This document shows positions 15,560 to 23,919 of a stretch of DNA of 64,000 nucleotides, piece after piece (positions within the stretch are counted from its first letter, which is position 1; each line of letters begins with the position of its first letter). The DNA is from Arthrobacter sp. StoSoilB22 (GTDB lineage Bacteria > Actinomycetota > Actinomycetes > Actinomycetales > Micrococcaceae): NCBI RefSeq assembly GCF_019977315.1, contig NZ_AP024652.1, positions 1,736,001 to 1,800,000 on the forward strand, given 5' to 3'. The translations under genes were made by a program, and so were the position numbers. Below the pieces are notes generated by a model. The model was not told where the DNA came from, did no database searches, and worked only from the letters and a program-made list of their open reading frames with translations.

Positions 15560-17620
15560 TCAGACGACTGTCAGCGTCACCACGGAGTCTTCCGGTACCT
15601 CGGTGTTGACGGGATTCTGGTCCCGGACGGTGCCAAAGAACCCACCGAGGACTTTGTTGACCTCAACCTTGAAACCGAGTTTCTTCAATTCCTTTTCAGC
15701 TTCAGCGGCCTGCTTTCCGATGAAACTGGGGACCTTGACCAACTTGGGCCCCTTGGACACGGTGAGCGTCACGGCTTCGCCCCGGATGAGGGTACCGTTG
15801 GCCGGCACCTGGGAGACCACCGCGCCCTTCGGGACCGCCTTGTCATTGACCGTCTCAGGGGCGATGACTGCTTTTAGGCCAGCGTCCTGAAGAGCCTTGA
15901 CTGCTGCATCCTGCGCCAGCCCGCGCACGTCGGGCACGGGGATGGGCTGGGGCCCCTTGGAGACCGTCAGGGCCACCGGGGTGCCATGCCTGACTTCCGT
16001 GCCCTTGACCGGGTCCTGGGAAAGCACGACGCCGGCGGGCACTTTCTCATCGAAAGTCTCCGTGACGTTGCCGAGAGCCATCTCGGCAGCATTCAGCGCA
16101 TTCTTGGCCTCGTCCAGAGTGCCACCGGTCAGATCGGGCAAGGGGAAAAGCTGGGCACCTTTGGAAACGAACAACGTGATGGGCTGAAATTTCCGCACTT
16201 CGGCACCGGATTCGGGTTCGGTCCCCACCGCAAGGCCGGCAAGGATATCGTCGTCGAAAACGTCCTGCGGTTCCGATTGGAATCCGGCAGTGCGGAGAAG
16301 CTGCTGGGCTTCGGCAACGGTTTTGTTCTTGACATCCGGTATGGTCCCCGGCGATCCGGGTCCCATACCGAAAAACCATCCGGCCGATGCCGCCAGCGTC
16401 GCGAGGATGACAATCACGATGGTCCAGATGATGCCACGGCGCCGGGGGTTGCCCTCGCGCAGGGGCCGGCTCGGTGTTGCTGCGGCCCTGGCGCGGTCCT
16501 TGCTCTCCTGCCGTTCGAGTCGCTTCAGCTCCCGCTTGCCCGGTTGGCGCGCGTCCATCTGGTTCCCGGGAGCAACGACGGCGCTTGGCCTGCCGGGACC
16601 ACCCGCAGCCATAACGGTGGTGGGGTTGCTTTGCTGGGAAATGAATTCCGTGGGCGACACAGTGGCGGCTAACGCTTCTGTGGGGTTGCTTCCCGAACTG
16701 CCAGGTTGAATGGTTGCCGCAGCGGCTGCGGGGGAGCCTGGCGGCCGGAAGGCTGTTTGCCTGCGGTCCAGTTCCTCGTCCGACAAGGTGGTGCGGATGT
16801 GGCGGAGCTCCGTCAGCAGCGCAGCGCCATCCACCGGCCTGTTCTCCGCATCAACGGAGGTACACCACTGCACCAGCTCATCAAGGTCCTCTGCAAGGCC
16901 CGGAGCAGCATCCGAGGGGCGTCCCACCACCGCATTGACGTGCTGGTAGGCGACCTGAATGGGGGAGTCTCCCACATAGGGCTGTTTGCCCGTCAACATC
17001 TCATACAGCATGATGCCGGCCGAGTAGATGTCGCTTCTGGCATCTGCGGGCTGGCCGAGCACAAGTTCGGGGGCCAAGTAGGCCACTGTTCCGATGAGGG
17101 CGCCGGTGCTGGTATTGGCGGAGATGGCCCTGGCCAGGCCAAAGTCTCCCACTTTGATGCGTCCGTCGCCTGCAATGAGAACGTTTTCCGGCTTGACGTC
17201 GCGATGGATGAGCCCTGAGCGGTGCGCGGCTGCAAGGCCTTCGATCACAGGATCGATCAATGCCAGGGCAAGGCGCGGCGGCAATGGGCCTTGTTCGCCA
17301 AGGGTGTCGCGGAGGGTGTGTCCCTTGACGTACTCCATCACCAGGTAGGCAATATGGCCGTCCTCGCCTTGGTCGAGCACGCCGACGATGTGCGGGTGCG
17401 AGAGGCTCGCGGCCGCCTTGGCTTCGCGGCTTAGTCGCTCCAGGAACGTGGGGTCATTGGCCAGATGCGGGTGCAGGACTTTGAGGGCCACGTCGCGCTC
17501 CAAGCGCTGGTCCGTGGCCAGGTAGACAGTGGACATTCCGCCCCTCGCCAGGCGGGAACGGACAGTGTATCGGCCGTCCACAGTGGTCCCGATGAGGTGG
17601 TCCTGCATTGGTTCTTGCAC
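15560..17620 (-). CDS. PASTA-domain Ser/Thr protein kinase at the pknL position
   Basis: Membrane sensor kinase of about 686 residues. The kinase domain covers roughly residues 18-280, with the glycine loop RLARGGMSTVYLA, ATP lysine DVALKV (near residue 47), catalytic HRDVKPEN, DFG in VGDFGLARA and APE in YLAPEL. A juxtamembrane Pro/Ala-rich and basic linker precedes one transmembrane helix (GIIWTIVIVILATLAASAGWF). Four extracellular PASTA repeats follow, each with a P-D/S-x-x-G motif, presumably binding muropeptides. A -10 hexamer TAGGAT (17627-17632) is six bases from GTG 17620, so that start is preferred over ATG 17623, one codon upstream. Adjacent genes (LysM enzyme, Rv2175c-like, aroG) match the mycobacterial pknL locus, but pknL itself lacks PASTA domains. 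Confidence 0.92.
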   Translation of the reverse strand: MQEPMQDHLIGTTVDGRYTVRSRLARGGMSTVYLATDQRLERDVALKVLHPHLANDPTFLERLSREAKAAASLSHPHIVGVLDQGEDGHIAYLVMEYVKGHTLRDTLGEQGPLPPRLALALIDPVIEGLAAAHRSGLIHRDVKPENVLIAGDGRIKVGDFGLARAISANTSTGALIGTVAYLAPELVLGQPADARSDIYSAGIMLYEMLTGKQPYVGDSPIQVAYQHVNAVVGRPSDAAPGLAEDLDELVQWCTSVDAENRPVDGAALLTELRHIRTTLSDEELDRRQTAFRPPGSPAAAAATIQPGSSGSNPTEALAATVSPTEFISQQSNPTTVMAAGGPGRPSAVVAPGNQMDARQPGKRELKRLERQESKDRARAAATPSRPLREGNPRRRGIIWTIVIVILATLAASAGWFFGMGPGSPGTIPDVKNKTVAEAQQLLRTAGFQSEPQDVFDDDILAGLAVGTEPESGAEVRKFQPITLFVSKGAQLFPLPDLTGGTLDEAKNALNAAEMALGNVTETFDEKVPAGVVLSQDPVKGTEVRHGTPVALTVSKGPQPIPVPDVRGLAQDAAVKALQDAGLKAVIAPETVNDKAVPKGAVVSQVPANGTLIRGEAVTLTVSKGPKLVKVPSFIGKQAAEAEKELKKLGFKVEVNKVLGGFFGTVRDQNPVNTEVPEDSVVTLTVV

Positions 17621-17626
17621 CATACG

Positions 17627-17632
17627 ATCCTA
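17627..17632 (-). promoter_or_regulatory. -10 element, leaderless kinase transcript
   Basis: TAGGAT on the minus strand, six bases from GTG 17620. It allows the kinase gene to be transcribed separately from the upstream LysM gene. Confidence 0.5.
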
Positions 17633-17642
17633 AACGAGGCAG

Positions 17643-17681
17643 GGAAGGGGCCCGAATCCACAAGGGATGCGGGCCCCTTCC
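17643..17681 (-). terminator. Hairpin between the LysM gene and the kinase gene
   Basis: Perfect 11-bp stem GGAAGGGGCCC/GGGCCCCTTCC with a 17-base loop. No T-run follows, so termination strength is uncertain. Confidence 0.5.
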
Positions 17682-17698
17682 AAGGTGCAGCTGACGGT

Positions 17699-19036
17699 CT
17701 AGCCGAAAGTGCGCTGGCGTGCCTTGATCGACTCGACGTAGCGCTTGGTGTCGTCGTACATGCCGTATTTGCTGACTGAATACTGGCCCTGGTAGTACCC
17801 GGCGATTGCCGTGTCCAGGTCCTTGCTGGTGGCAATGAGCGTCCGAATGATCGCCACACCTGCGGTGGCATTGTCGTAAGGGTCCAGAAGGTTGAGCTTG
17901 CGGCCCACCAGATCCGAAGCCCACTGCCCGGAGGAGGGGATAACCTGCATGGTGCCGATGGCATTTGCGGGGGACACGGCGCGCTGGTCAAAGCCGGACT
18001 CCTGTTCGGCGAAGGCCAAAGCCAGGGACGGGCTCACACCCATGCGCCGTGCGGTGTCGGCAACGATGCTCTTCATCTCAGCGCGGCTGGGCACCGGCGA
18101 AGCATTCAGTAGTGCCTTGTTCTCGTTTGCTGAGCTGACTACTGCCGGCGGGTAGGTGAAACCCAGGAACGTGCTGGGTACCAGCGGCTTGGTCTCTCCC
18201 GCAGGCTGCAGGCCGGCGCCCGGGATGGTGAGCTTTTGGCCCGGGTAAATAACGGTGGTGGCCGTTACGTTGTTATTGGCGGCCATCAATGCAGCCAGGG
18301 TAACCCCGTGGCGGGAAGCGATGGAACTGAGGGTGTCGCCTGCCTTGATGGTGTAGGAACCTGTACCGGCCAGCGGGGCGGGAGCAGGCGCAGGAGCTGC
18401 CGGTGCTGATGGCGCCGATCCTCCACTGACCTTGATTTTCTGGCCGGGATAGATGATGGAGCTTCCGTTCAGCCCGTTCCAGCTGAAGATGCTGGACAGG
18501 GGAACGTTGTGCTTGGCTGCTATGGCACCCAAGGTGTCTCCGGGGACCACGGTGTAGACGGTGGCGGTGGTGGGGGCGCTGGGTGCACTCGGGGCAGAAG
18601 GGGCCGGCCGCGTCGGTGCTGCCGGGGCGGTGCCAGTGAGCTTGATGGTCTGTCCCGGGTAGATCAGCGTGGTGGCAGAAAGCTTGTTCAGCTGAAGAAC
18701 GGCCGTGGTGTCCAGGTTGAAGCGGCGCGCGATGGCGCTGATGGTATCGCCGCGGACAATCGTGTAGGTGTCCGGTACGGACGGGGCCATGGGGCGCAGG
18801 GCGGCCGGAAGGGTGGCCGCCACCGCATTGGCAGGAATGACTGTGCCCACGTTGACTGCTTGAGCCTTCATGGCGGCGGCAAGCGTTGCCGGGATCTTTC
18901 GTGGTTGCGGCGCCGGTGTGGCCATGGACGGTTGGGCCAGGGCAAGTGAGGACAAAACCACGGCGGGAAGTGCAGCCGTGGTTGCCGCGATAACCGGCAT
19001 GCTCATGGTTCGTTTCGGCGAACGGGGCGTCGTCAT
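17699..19036 (-). CDS. Secreted LysM and lytic transglycosylase protein
   Basis: Exported cell wall enzyme of about 445 residues. A signal peptide (VIAATTAALPAVVLSSLALAQPSMA) is followed by three LysM repeats, each YT(I/V)xxGDTxxxIA...IYPGQ(T/K)(I/L). They are joined by Ala/Pro linkers, so it should bind peptidoglycan. The C-terminal half is a transglycosylase SLT domain with the catalytic Glu in AFAEQESGFDQRAVSPANAIGTMQVIP. ATG 19036 was chosen over 19051 because GAGGA lies eight bases upstream; both give the same signal peptide. It lies upstream of the PASTA kinase on the same strand. The 19037-19291 divergent region has several GTAACA/ATAACA words but no recognised operator. Confidence 0.9.
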   Translation of the reverse strand: MTTPRSPKRTMSMPVIAATTAALPAVVLSSLALAQPSMATPAPQPRKIPATLAAAMKAQAVNVGTVIPANAVAATLPAALRPMAPSVPDTYTIVRGDTISAIARRFNLDTTAVLQLNKLSATTLIYPGQTIKLTGTAPAAPTRPAPSAPSAPSAPTTATVYTVVPGDTLGAIAAKHNVPLSSIFSWNGLNGSSIIYPGQKIKVSGGSAPSAPAAPAPAPAPLAGTGSYTIKAGDTLSSIASRHGVTLAALMAANNNVTATTVIYPGQKLTIPGAGLQPAGETKPLVPSTFLGFTYPPAVVSSANENKALLNASPVPSRAEMKSIVADTARRMGVSPSLALAFAEQESGFDQRAVSPANAIGTMQVIPSSGQWASDLVGRKLNLLDPYDNATAGVAIIRTLIATSKDLDTAIAGYYQGQYSVSKYGMYDDTKRYVESIKARQRTFG

Positions 19037-19291
19037 GGAATGTGTCCTCATCTCAAACAGCGGGGGATTGTTACTGCTGTTGTCAGTGTTACCAACGTGG
19101 CTGATGTTATCAATGATGCAAATGTGATCAGTGTGAATCTCTCATACTTAGTCGATCAGCACAACAATTCCTGTCAAACCGAACAAACAGCCACAATTCA
19201 CGCAGATGAACGGCCCCTGTAAAGCGTCGGCACGCCATCGTCGTCGAACGTCAGCTAGGCGCGGGGCGGGGCGGCGTGGCAACCTTATTCC

Positions 19292-19645
19292 GTGAGTAAT
19301 GTAGAAAGCCTTGTTTCCGACTGGCTGCCGCTGCCGGATGTCGCCGAATTATTGGAAGTTTCCATCACCAAAGTCCACGGACTTCTGGATGAGCGTGCGC
19401 TGGTCGCCATCAGGCGGGGAGAGCGGAACATCCGCTCCATCCCGGCCCTTTTTGTCCAGGACGGGCATGTTGTAGACAGCTTGAAGGGGACCGTTGCGGT
19501 TCTGAGCGACGCCGGCTACAACGACGAAGAATTGATTATCTGGCTTTTCACCCCGGATGAGTCATTGCGGGGGCGTCCCATTGACGCCCTGCGCGAGGGG
19601 CGTAAGACAGAGATCAGGCGTCGCGCCCAGTCTTTGGCCTGGTAA
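19292..19645 (+). CDS. Rv2175c-family DNA-binding protein
   Basis: Small (117 aa) regulator with an N-terminal helix-turn-helix (WLPLPDVAELLEVSITKVHGLLDERALVAIRRGERNIRSIPALFV) and a C-terminal DUF with LIIWLFTPDESLRGRPIDALREGR. The mycobacterial homologue Rv2175c binds DNA and is a substrate of PknL, and here too it is near the kinase gene. The sequence shows an N-terminal MSNVESLVSDW without the mycobacterial phospho-site tail being obvious. GTG 19292 has no clear ribosome site. It is divergent from the LysM gene. Target genes are unknown. Confidence 0.87.
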   Translation: MSNVESLVSDWLPLPDVAELLEVSITKVHGLLDERALVAIRRGERNIRSIPALFVQDGHVVDSLKGTVAVLSDAGYNDEELIIWLFTPDESLRGRPIDALREGRKTEIRRRAQSLAW

Positions 19646-19661
19646 CGCCTTCGACTTTCCA

Positions 19662-19728
19662 ACCGGCCTCCTCACGAGGAGGCCGGTCAAAATGCCGACG
19701 ACGGCGGTGACTCTCACCGCCGTCGTCG
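19662..19728. terminator. Two consecutive hairpins between convergent genes
   Basis: ACCGGCCTCCTC-AC-GAGGAGGCCGGT (19662-19687) is followed after eight bases by a perfect 15-bp stem CGACGACGGCGGTGA/TCACCGCCGTCGTCG (19696-19728). Neither has a strong T-run. Position suggests termination for the Rv2175c-like and polyprenyl synthase genes. Confidence 0.6.
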
Positions 19729-19824
19729 TCGCATGTGTTTAGGCCCCTCCATTCGTTGGGGGCGCTTCACAAGTGCTTTGAATTCGGACCGTCCAAGGTA
19801 TCCGCGTCGGGCAAGGGTTCCGCG

Positions 19825-20919
19825 TCAGGCCGCACGGCTGACAGCTGCTTCGGCCAGCTGGCGCAATGCCACCAGCGGCAGTTCCTCAAGGGGCAGGCGT
19901 TCAAGAGCTTCGAAGGCTCTATCGCTTAGCTCGCCGATCAACGCTTCCGTGGCTTCCAAAGCACCGCATTGGACCATGATGCGCCGAATCTCAGCTACTT
20001 CGTCCTCCATCAGGAGAGGGTTGCCGAGCATGCGGTCAAGGTAATCTGCCTCGGCGCGGGGTGCCTGGTTGATGGCAAACCCAACCAACACGGTCCTTTT
20101 GCCTTCCCGGAGATCGTCCCCGGCGGGCTTGCCGGTAGTTTCGGGATCTCCAAAGACACCCAGGACGTCATCGCGCATTTGGAATGCTTCGCCCAAGGGC
20201 AAGGAGAACTCCGAATACCCTGTCATCAGGCTGGCCGGTGCGCCGGCAAGTGCACCGCCCAACGCCAACGGGTGCTCAGTTGAGTATTTGGCGGACTTGT
20301 ACCGAATGATGGATTGTGCCCGCGCCACAGATCCCGCCCGGTCACGCACGGGGCCGGCCACTTCCTCCAGGATGTCCAGGTACTGACCTGCCATCACTTC
20401 AGCCCGCATCACGTTGAAGATCCGGCGTGCAGGGCTTCCAGCTGCTGCCCGGGGGCCGATTTCCGTGAAGGATTCCTCGCTGAAGGAAAGGCAGAGGTCC
20501 CCGGTCAGGATGGCAGCCGCATCTCCAAACCGCCCGCTGTCCAGCGCCCACCCATTGACTTCATGGAGCTGGCTGAACCGTTTGTGCACGCTGGGACCGC
20601 CGCGGCGGGTGTCGGACCGGTCAATGATGTCGTCGTGGATCAGGGCGGCCGCCTGGAAGAGTTCCAAGGCGCACCCGGCGGTGACAATGTCCTGGTTGTC
20701 GGAAGCGCCTCCGGCGCCCCTCCAACCCCAGTAGCACATCAGTGCCCGGAGGCGTTTGCCGCCGGTAACGAGGGCCGAAATGGATCCGATGAGTGGTTCG
20801 GCGTCCGGAGAAACCGACGCCATGAGTTCCTGTTGGGAGGACAGGAACCCGTTCAACCTGCCGGCGACACCGCCAATGAACTGTGCCTGCTCCGAGCTGA
20901 CAAGTGAAGCGGCCGTCAC
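19825..20919 (-). CDS. Polyprenyl diphosphate synthase (IdsA-like)
   Basis: Trans-prenyltransferase elongating allylic diphosphates with isopentenyl diphosphate; GGPP or a longer chain is likely. The 364-residue protein has the first aspartate-rich motif in LIHDDIIDRSDTRRGGPSVH and a second in FQMRDDVLGVFGD, where the usual final Asp of DDxxD is replaced by Gly. The GTG start overlaps the upstream lipoprotein stop by four bases (GTGA), so translation is coupled. In mycobacteria idsA2 (Rv2173) lies near pknL in the same way. Product chain length cannot be predicted reliably. Confidence 0.9.
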   Translation of the reverse strand: MTAASLVSSEQAQFIGGVAGRLNGFLSSQQELMASVSPDAEPLIGSISALVTGGKRLRALMCYWGWRGAGGASDNQDIVTAGCALELFQAAALIHDDIIDRSDTRRGGPSVHKRFSQLHEVNGWALDSGRFGDAAAILTGDLCLSFSEESFTEIGPRAAAGSPARRIFNVMRAEVMAGQYLDILEEVAGPVRDRAGSVARAQSIIRYKSAKYSTEHPLALGGALAGAPASLMTGYSEFSLPLGEAFQMRDDVLGVFGDPETTGKPAGDDLREGKRTVLVGFAINQAPRAEADYLDRMLGNPLLMEDEVAEIRRIMVQCGALEATEALIGELSDRAFEALERLPLEELPLVALRQLAEAAVSRAA

Positions 20920-21494
20920 TTGACGGACCCGGCCGCCACGTTCGCACCGATAGTGAACGTTGAAACGCCTTCTTTTTGCCTCACCGAGACATTCACCGTT
21001 TCGCCGTCACCACGAATGAAATCCAAGGACGTGACGTTCCCAACAGCGGACGGCCCCGGGACAAGTTTGAAGCCCTGAGCTTCCATGGAGGTCTTGTAGT
21101 AGTCCACAACACCCTCGGGTGGGGCCTTGACCGTTCCAACCAGAGCCACGGTGGCTACTGCCTCGCTCTTATCCACGCTGCTTGAACGAATGGAAGTGTT
21201 GGGCATGACCGGAATAAGTTGCGCAGGAAAACCAGGAACCAGCGCATTTACCGTTGCTGTGGTGTCCGGTGCCGGCGCGGGCGATTCGGTGAACGTCGTA
21301 GTTTCAGGTGAGGCTGTGGACCCCGAAACGGACGGGGATGGTGTTGACGTCGCCTGGGTGGATGCCGAAGCGGCACCAGATGTGGACGGCGCTGCCGTAC
21401 CGCCGGGCGATGGTGTGCATGCTGACGCCGCCAAAGCGACACTGACTGCGAGCAGGGCAAACCCTCGCGATTGAGGAGTTCCAAAGAGCTTCAC
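20916..21494 (-). CDS. Predicted lipoprotein, unknown function
   Basis: Exported protein of 192 residues. A signal peptide with lipobox-like ALAASAC predicts lipid modification of the cysteine near residue 26. A Ser/Thr/Pro-rich linker (about 27-80) precedes a small folded domain (PAQLIPVMPNTSIRSSSVDKSEAVATVALVGTVKAPPEGVVDYYKTSMEAQGFK). This domain resembles the short C-terminal domains of actinobacterial envelope proteins. AAGGAT precedes ATG 21494. It is translationally coupled to the polyprenyl synthase downstream, which hints at a role linked to isoprenoid or envelope lipids. I do not recognise a named family. Confidence 0.8.
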   Translation of the reverse strand: MKLFGTPQSRGFALLAVSVALAASACTPSPGGTAAPSTSGAASASTQATSTPSPSVSGSTASPETTTFTESPAPAPDTTATVNALVPGFPAQLIPVMPNTSIRSSSVDKSEAVATVALVGTVKAPPEGVVDYYKTSMEAQGFKLVPGPSAVGNVTSLDFIRGDGETVNVSVRQKEGVSTFTIGANVAAGSVK

Positions 21495-21566
21495 AGGGTA
21501 TCCTTCCTGGGGCTGAGCCGGACTGTGCCTCCAGTTTAGTCAGTGGCCGGGCATAGTATTGCCGAT

Positions 21567-22829
21567 GTGAGGCAGGAAGCATTCGGTGGCGCTCAAAGCG
21601 CCGGTAGCAAGCCCGCCCGCAGCGCCGGAGATGCCCTGCGGGAAATGCGGCGAACCAGCATACTTCACGTGGATATGGACGCCTTCTTTGTCTCCGTCGA
21701 ACTGCGTAGCCGTCCGGAGCTTCGAGGCAAGCCTGTCATCGTAGGATTCCCCGCGGAACGATCGGTAGTACTTTCCGCTTCCTATGAAGCCCGTGCCACG
21801 GGCGTGAAGTCGGCCATGCCGATGTCCATCGCCATGAGGCGGTGTCCTTCTGCGGTGATCATCAACCCCCGGCACAAGGAGTATTACGAGGTCTCAGCCC
21901 GGCTCATGGAGATCTTCGCTTCCATCACAGACCTTGTGGAGCCGCTGAGTGTAGACGAGGCATTTCTGGATGTGAGCGGGGCAATTCGTCGCCTTGGGTC
22001 ACCGATGGACATCGGCCACCTCATCCGCCGCAGGGTCCAGTCCGAACTTGGCATCACGGCATCCGTAGGAATCGCCAGCACCAAGTTCGTTGCCAAGATC
22101 GCATCAACGAGGTGCAAACCTGACGGCATCCTCCAGATCGATGCCGAGGATTCCATCCGTTATCTGCATAGTCTTCCTGTCGGCGCATTGTGGGGTGTTG
22201 GAGGAAAGACGGCCGAAGTGTTGTCGCGTCTGGGCATCCGCACGGTGGCCGATGTCGCCGCAACCCCGCTGGCGTCGCTCAGAAAAGTTCTGGGAGCCAG
22301 CGGTGAGCACGTTCACCGCTTGTCCATGGGTATTGACCCGCGCCCGGTAACTCCAACCAGGCTTGAGAAGAGCATCGGAGCGGAGGAGACGTTCTCCGTG
22401 GATACGTCAGAAGAGGCCTTGCTGCACAGGGAATTGCTGCGCCTGTCGCACCGCACTGCCATTCGGCTGAGGAGCTCAGGCATGCTGGCCAGGACCGTGG
22501 CGCTGAAGCTTCGCTACGCGGACTTCTCAACGGTCACACGCAGCCGCACCATGCAGACCCCCGTGGACAGCGCCCAACTGATCTACCAAGTGGCCGTGCA
22601 ACTCCTTGAATCCTTGGGCACCCGGTCCATGAGCGTTCGATTGGTAGGGGTGCGTGCCGAGCAATTGGAGCCGGCAGGTCAGACGTCTCTGCAGTTAAGC
22701 CTTGATCGACGGGATGACAACTGGCGGGCGGCCGAACAGGCATTGGACCGTGTCTCCGAGCGTTTCGGGTCCAAAACCCTTCTTCCGGCCCGGTTACTGG
22801 AACCCGGCAAGCCCGCAACGGACACCTGA
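21567..22829 (+). CDS. dinB: DNA polymerase IV (Y family)
   Basis: Error-prone translesion polymerase. Palm motifs LHVDMDAFFVSVELR and SVDEAFLDVSG carry the catalytic carboxylates. SVGIASTKFVAKIAS and the thumb helix-hairpin-helix (LWGVGGKTAEVLSRLGI) follow, and the little-finger domain ends the protein. GTG 21567 is suggested by a TAGTAT hexamer seven bases upstream; GTG 21543 and ATG 21645 are alternatives, the latter giving the shortest N-terminus just before the catalytic motif. The C-terminus shows no obvious beta-clamp motif. It is divergent from the lipoprotein gene. The 22830-23069 gap downstream holds only the leader of the DUF3040 gene. Confidence 0.92.
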   Translation: MRQEAFGGAQSAGSKPARSAGDALREMRRTSILHVDMDAFFVSVELRSRPELRGKPVIVGFPAERSVVLSASYEARATGVKSAMPMSIAMRRCPSAVIINPRHKEYYEVSARLMEIFASITDLVEPLSVDEAFLDVSGAIRRLGSPMDIGHLIRRRVQSELGITASVGIASTKFVAKIASTRCKPDGILQIDAEDSIRYLHSLPVGALWGVGGKTAEVLSRLGIRTVADVAATPLASLRKVLGASGEHVHRLSMGIDPRPVTPTRLEKSIGAEETFSVDTSEEALLHRELLRLSHRTAIRLRSSGMLARTVALKLRYADFSTVTRSRTMQTPVDSAQLIYQVAVQLLESLGTRSMSVRLVGVRAEQLEPAGQTSLQLSLDRRDDNWRAAEQALDRVSERFGSKTLLPARLLEPGKPATDT

Positions 22830-23069
22830 GGAACGAAGGGGTTTTGCGGCAGGACTCCGGGCGTCTTTCAGAACGGCGTCCGACAAACTATCCTATTTAT
22901 TACAGAGATTTAGATCGTCTGGACAAACTGTTTCCTGAACAGTCGGCCCCGAGATGCCCGCTGAACCAAGAGGGGATTTTCGGGGAACGATTTTCTTGGT
23001 CCGATCGTTATGGAAACAGACGCACAGGAAGCGTTATGTCCAGACGCTGGCTGACTAAAGGAGGTCGCG

Positions 23070-23438
23070 ATGCCCCTCTCGGAGCACGAACAGAAGCTGC
23101 TTGAGCAACTTGAAAAGCAACTTCATGAGGACGATCCGAAGTTTGCCAACACCATGGGGTCGGATCCCATCCGCAGCTGGTCTACCCGGCATGTGATCAT
23201 AGGTGTGCTTGGTGCCATTGCCGGTATCCTGCTCCTGCTTGTTGGAGTATCACTGCAGGCGATACCTGTGGGTGTCCTCGGCTTCGTTGTCATGGGTGCT
23301 GGCGTCTATTTCGCTACGTTGCGTGGCGCGGCCTTCGGCAAAGCCAGCAAAGGGAAGCCCGGTAAGAGCAAACCAAAGAGCTCGTTCATGAGCAGCCTGG
23401 AAGAGCGATGGGACGAACGGCGTCGCGACGACAACTGA
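23070..23438 (+). CDS. DUF3040 membrane protein
   Basis: Actinobacterial family of small envelope proteins, homologous to mycobacterial Rv2169c. The 122 residues begin MPLSEHEQKLLEQLEKQLHEDDPKFA, the family signature. Two transmembrane helices follow (about 46-66 and 69-88), then a basic tail rich in Lys and Arg. A very strong AAAGGAGG site precedes ATG 23070. A terminator follows. The function of the family is not established. Its place shortly upstream of mraZ is conserved in many actinobacteria. Confidence 0.9.
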   Translation: MPLSEHEQKLLEQLEKQLHEDDPKFANTMGSDPIRSWSTRHVIIGVLGAIAGILLLLVGVSLQAIPVGVLGFVVMGAGVYFATLRGAAFGKASKGKPGKSKPKSSFMSSLEERWDERRRDDN

Positions 23439-23518
23439 CAGTCCGCTTCGAATCGGCGTTAGGCTGCCACGGCCTTTCCTGAGTCAGCCTTGTCCCTAAG
23501 GTGCCAGGGGACATAACG

Positions 23519-23542
23519 AAAGACCCGCGCTGCGGGTCTTTT
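23519..23542 (+). terminator. Intrinsic terminator after the DUF3040 gene
   Basis: AAAGACCCGC-GC-TGCGGGTCTTTT, a perfect short hairpin with a T-run. A weaker stem TGTCCC/GGGGACA lies just before it (23491-23513). Confidence 0.85.
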
Positions 23543-23796
23543 CGCGTTTAAGGCTAAAGATCCTTCAGCCAGGAAATGCCAGTCCGTTTCCCCATCCACG
23601 GACGTTCCAAGGCTCGCTCCACATTCCACCCTTTTCTCCACATTGCTCCCCGTGCCTCCGATCAGTGCCGTATTTGCCGGTTTTCGTGTGCGAAATTCGG
23701 AAGCGGGGCCCGGGCGACTCTCTGCCTCCGCATGGTTCCTCCACTTTCCGCCACCACCCGGAAAACCGCGTGAGTTCAGGGCGGAAGAATCTCAAA

Positions 23797-23878
23797 GTGG
23801 TGGAGAAACGCTCCCTGGTGCGTTGACTGTGGGGCGTTGTGGAGTAAAGTGGAGAGCATAAGAGGGTAGTGGCAGTGT
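23797..23878 (+). promoter_or_regulatory. MraZ-type GTGGNG repeat operator and dcw promoter region
   Basis: Three direct repeats, GTGGGGCGTT, GTGGAGTAAA and GTGGAGAGCA, occupy 23829-23858 with an exact 10-bp period. Similar GTGG words lie at 23797 and 23869. MraZ is known to bind tandem TGG-rich repeats of one helical turn before its own gene, so this is very likely its operator. The gene-free stretch 23439-23919 otherwise holds the terminator at 23519 and a minus-strand GTGGAG cluster near 23612-23646. Confidence 0.7.
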
Positions 23879-23919
23879 TGGGCATGTGCGGGCACCTTGA
23901 TTGAGGGGCGGTGGGGCCA

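Noticed and set aside
19037-19291. Riboswitch such as a c-di-AMP element before the LysM gene
   Set aside because: Such elements precede some wall hydrolase genes in actinobacteria, but I could not find the conserved core in this region.
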